Shown here: one piece after another, positions 61,886 to 64,000 of the stretch
Layout: each line of letters begins with the position of its first letter
Position numbering within the stretch: the stretch's first letter is position 1
DNA from: Bradyrhizobium commune
GTDB taxonomy: Bacteria > Pseudomonadota > Alphaproteobacteria > Rhizobiales > Xanthobacteraceae
DNA length: 64,000 nucleotides
Direction: 5' to 3'
Assembly (NCBI RefSeq): GCF_015624505.1
Contig: NZ_CP061379.1
Location: 6,262,001 to 6,326,000 of the forward strand
Position numbers and translations under genes: made by a program
The notes under the pieces: model-generated
What the model was told of the DNA's origin: nothing
The model's database searches: none
What the model saw: the letters and a program-made list of their open reading frames with translations, nothing else

Positions 61886-62233
61886 TCAGGTGTCTTCGGG
61901 CTTTTTCTTCTTGGCCGTCTTCGGCTTGGTGGTCTTCTTCGCAACGGCCGGCTTGATGTTGGTCGGCTTGCCGGCGCGGGCCTCGCCCGGCTCCGGCCCC
62001 TGGCGGAAGAACGCCGCGCATTGCGGCGAGAGCTGGGTCTTCTTCTGGATCATGCAGGTGGTGATGGCATCGACGTTCGGAACGAACTCGCTGCACAGCC
62101 GCATCGCATCCGGCGTGCAGGCCTGCTGCTGCTCGGGCGTGTAGGCAAAGCCGGTGCCCGGCTGGATCAGCATGGCCAGGGCAAGCCCGGCGACGGCAGC
62201 AACAAAGGTCTTCCCAAAGCGATACGCCGGCAT
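61886..62233 (-). CDS. Secreted cysteine-containing small protein with Lys-rich tail
   Basis: A 115-residue exported protein: signal peptide (MPAYRFGKTFVAAVAGLALA), mature part EQQQACTPDAMRLCSEFVPN, then TTCMIQKKTQLSPQCAAFFR with four cysteines that may form two disulfides, then a Pro/Lys-rich tail (KKTTKPKTAKKKKPEDT). The four-Cys pattern C-x7-C...C-x11-C is seen in many small rhizobial periplasmic proteins (from memory). GGGGGTATCG precedes the ATG at 62233. Confidence 0.7.
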   Translation of the reverse strand: MPAYRFGKTFVAAVAGLALAMLIQPGTGFAYTPEQQQACTPDAMRLCSEFVPNVDAITTCMIQKKTQLSPQCAAFFRQGPEPGEARAGKPTNIKPAVAKKTTKPKTAKKKKPEDT

Positions 62234-62367
62234 CGATACCCCCAAATGTCGAGTCACAGGGAATAGTGGGTGAACAGCCGTTCATTGGCAACCAAGCGGG
62301 ACTACGAAAGCCGGGACCTGTGCGGTCTCGGCAACAGGGGGCACGTCTGGCCACCTGCCCCGCCCGG

Positions 62368-62488
62368 ACAAAAACCGCGAAAACAACCCCATGCACAGTA
62401 GCCAGGCCCAGGCGCGCCTTGCGGATTTCGCGCCCCTACGGATTTTACGAAGCCACTTTGACTCGTCGGGCAAAACAGGAGCATGATG
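62368..62488. repeat. Dispersed intergenic repeat, family C (copy 2)
   Basis: ACAAAAACCGCGAAAACAAC, CCATGCACAGTAG, then the end CTCGTCGGGCAAAACAGG. Ends match copy 1 at 25081-25185; the middle 60 bp differ. It lies upstream of the AEC transporter. Confidence 0.8.
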
Positions 62489-62547
62489 CAACAATCGAGG
62501 GTGCGTGGGGCGGTCGGCTAAAGATCCCCTTGAGGGCTGAGGGGCGC

Positions 62548-63492
62548 ATGGCCACTGTGTTGATCGTCGCGCCGGTATTTGCGCTGATCGCGGCCGGCTA
62601 TGCTTCCGTGCTGTTTCGCTTCGTCTCCGAGACCGCGCACAAGGGCATCTCCGAATTCGCCTTCAGCATCGCGATCCCCGCGCTGTTGTTTCGCACCATC
62701 GTCGTCTCGGAATTCCCCGATGTCAGCCCGTGGCGGATGTGGGGCGCCTATTACGGCGCGCTCGCCGTCACCTGGATGGCGGCGCTTCTGATCTCGGCGC
62801 TGCTGCGCGAACGGCGCGAGGACCGCGAGGACGGCGTCGTGTTCGCGATCGGCTCGGTCTATGGCAACATCGTCATGCTCGGGATTCCGATGACGCTCTC
62901 GGCGCTGGGCAACGAGGCCGCGGGGCCGATGGCGCTGATCCTGTCGGTGAACACGCCGCTGCTCTGGCTCTGCGGCATTTTGCAAATGGAGCTCGTCAGC
63001 CGCAAGCGGACCGGCTCGGCGCTGTCAGTGATCCGCCCCGTGCTCGCCGATCTCGCGCGCAATCCGCTGATGCTGGGGATCGGTTTCGGTGTGGTCTGGC
63101 GCTTCACCGGCCTTGGCCTGCATCCCGTCGTCGACCGCACCATCGAGCTGCTCGCGCAGGCGGGAACGCCGGCCGCGCTGATCGCGCTCGGCATCAACCT
63201 GTTCCGCTTCGAGGTGAAGGGCGAGATGCTGAGCGTCGTCGTGATGAGCGCGCTCAAGCTCTTGGCGATGCCGGCGGCCGGCTTTGTGATGGCAAGACTG
63301 TTGAACCTGCCGCCGATCGTGACCGGCGTCGTCGTGCTGTTCGCGGCGATGCCGACGGGCGCGAACGCGTACATCTTCGCGGTTCAATATCAGCGGCTGG
63401 CGAACCCGGTGTCGGGCGCGGTGGCGCTGGGGACGCTGCTGGCGGCGGCGACGCTGCCGGTGGTGGTGATGCTGGTGGCGGGGATGAGGTAG
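62548..63492 (+). CDS. AEC (auxin efflux carrier-like) family transporter
   Basis: A 314-residue membrane protein with ten predicted helices in two five-helix halves. N half: APVFALIAAGYASVLFRF, ISEFAFSIAIPALLFRTIV, YGNIVMLGIPMTLSALGNEA. C half: NPLMLGIGFGVVWRFTGLG, AGTPAALIALGINLFRFEV, AAMPTGANAYIFAVQYQ. The NPxxP-like and AMPTGANA features are family marks. Substrates are usually malate or malonate. ATG 62548 follows GAGGGG 4 nt upstream. Confidence 0.9.
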   Translation: MATVLIVAPVFALIAAGYASVLFRFVSETAHKGISEFAFSIAIPALLFRTIVVSEFPDVSPWRMWGAYYGALAVTWMAALLISALLRERREDREDGVVFAIGSVYGNIVMLGIPMTLSALGNEAAGPMALILSVNTPLLWLCGILQMELVSRKRTGSALSVIRPVLADLARNPLMLGIGFGVVWRFTGLGLHPVVDRTIELLAQAGTPAALIALGINLFRFEVKGEMLSVVVMSALKLLAMPAAGFVMARLLNLPPIVTGVVVLFAAMPTGANAYIFAVQYQRLANPVSGAVALGTLLAAATLPVVVMLVAGMR

Positions 63493-63554
63493 GGCTCGTG
63501 TCTGCTCGCGACCTCATGCCGGAACTCCCGAAAAGGACCTTTCTCTAGCGGCTT

Positions 63555-63660
63555 TCGGGGCATATATTCGGATTAGATACTTAAATATATCTACATTAAA
63601 ATATATTGAATATATATAGATATCCATGATAACGATATATGGATATATATTCATATCCAA
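63555..63660 (+). promoter_or_regulatory. Very AT-rich region with repeated ATATCC/GGATAT half-sites
   Basis: About 100 bp of almost pure A/T in a high-GC genome. ATATCCAT (63620-63627) pairs with ATGGATAT (63639-63646), and a third half-site ATATCC lies at 63653-63658, giving three alternating half-sites just before the mobile-mystery-protein-A gene. It probably holds both promoter and operator. Confidence 0.6.
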
Positions 63661-63681
63661 ATTCGACCCGCATCTCGATAG

Positions 63682-64000
63682 ATGAGCCGACAAATGAGCG
63701 TGAAAACCATCGTTCAGCAGCAGTATCGCAACATCGTCGACAGCGCTGCCGCAAAGCTGGGCGGCCTGAAAGCGCCGCCGGAAGGCTGGCTGCGCACGGC
63801 CCGCACCGCGCTCGGCATGTCGGGGGCCGACGTCGCAAAGAAACTGGGCGTCACCCGCGCACGCGTCACCACGGCAGAACGCGCCGAACTCACGGGCGGC
63901 GTCACCCTGAAATCGATGCAAACCACAGCTGAAGCGATGGGGTGTCGCTTCGTCTATGCGATCATTCCCGCATCAGGGCATGTCGAGGATATCATTGCGG
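63682..64000 (+). CDS. Mobile mystery protein A (partial, runs off the end)
   Basis: About 106 residues are seen. MSRQMSVKTIVQQQYRNIVD opens; then PPEGWLRTARTALGMSGADVAKKLGVTRARV, read as PPEGWLRTARTALGMSGAD and VAKKLGVTRARVTTAERAE, gives the XRE-type helix-turn-helix with the family element G-W-L/I-R-x-x-R; then VTLKSMQTTAEAMGCRFVYA. In known cases protein A is followed by mobile mystery protein B, a Fic-domain protein; that gene should start just beyond this window. The start could instead be ATG 63694. The preceding AT-rich operator-like block suits autoregulation. Confidence 0.75.
   Translation, partial: MSRQMSVKTIVQQQYRNIVDSAAAKLGGLKAPPEGWLRTARTALGMSGADVAKKLGVTRARVTTAERAELTGGVTLKSMQTTAEAMGCRFVYAIIPASGHVEDIIA

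Noticed and set aside
63555..63660. AT-rich tract considered as a replication or transfer origin
   Set aside because: No DnaA boxes or iterons were seen; the alternating half-sites right before an HTH gene fit an operator better.

Overview
This window is a high-GC alphaproteobacterial chromosome segment, most likely from Bradyrhizobium or a close relative in the Nitrobacteraceae. That is an inference from gene order (rluD-rpoH, dnaG-rpoD, YqeY / carA / carB / greA), the RpoH and RpoD types, several dispersed palindromic intergenic repeats of the kind common in that group, and many paralogous LysE exporters and small lysine-rich or single-TM proteins. About 85% is coding. There is no rRNA, no intact insertion sequence and no CRISPR array.

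Layout. 1-5.5 kb: end of an ABC permease gene, a polysaccharide-deacetylase-family hydrolase, a chemotaxis receptor, and a two-gene unit of a metal-dependent N-acyl-D-amino-acid deacylase with a COG0523 GTPase. 5.5-11.2 kb is an accessory patch: a PcfJ-like gene behind a strongly structured leader, a ~700 bp gene-free stretch, a higBA toxin-antitoxin pair, an AraC regulator facing an AhpD-like protein across a palindrome, and a decayed NERD/UvrD helicase locus abutting the 3' end of tRNA-Glu. 11.3-20.5 kb is housekeeping and envelope: rluD, rpoH, an amidase, a diguanylate cyclase, LysE, a response regulator, an SDR and MltB. 20.7-24.9 kb holds a KAP-family P-loop NTPase with a predicted Asp-box ectodomain, broken by one frameshift, and an OmpA-like protein. 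25.7-28.5 kb is an AT-richer insert carrying a DUF5131 / TcmP two-gene cassette of unknown function. 28.5-33.1 kb is rpoD-dnaG.

33.2-45.2 kb: a brnTA toxin-antitoxin pair whose antitoxin has apparently lost its start codon, a chlorite-dismutase-family protein, gamma-glutamylcyclotransferase, three transglutaminase-like proteins in two places, an N-formylglutamate-amidohydrolase-like protein, an ArsR-SRPBCC-SRPBCC operon with a very clear promoter/operator, and an acyl-CoA synthetase plus epoxide hydrolase pair. 45.3-55.6 kb: YqeY, carA, a cupin, Dps, a methyltransferase, an atypical tRNA-Cys-like gene, an ArsR/MFS divergon with twin operators, carB and greA. 55.7-64 kb: DoxX, Lrp, trxB, LysR, two candidate small RNAs, a DapA-family enzyme, two small membrane proteins, a ParA-like ATPase, an AEC transporter and, at the edge, a mobile-mystery-protein-A gene whose partner should lie just outside.

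Best candidates for something undescribed are the DUF5131/TcmP cassette, the non-canonical tRNA-Cys, the KAP/Asp-box protein, and the pair of small-RNA candidates before the dapA-like gene. All functional calls come from reading translated sequence and motifs without database searches.
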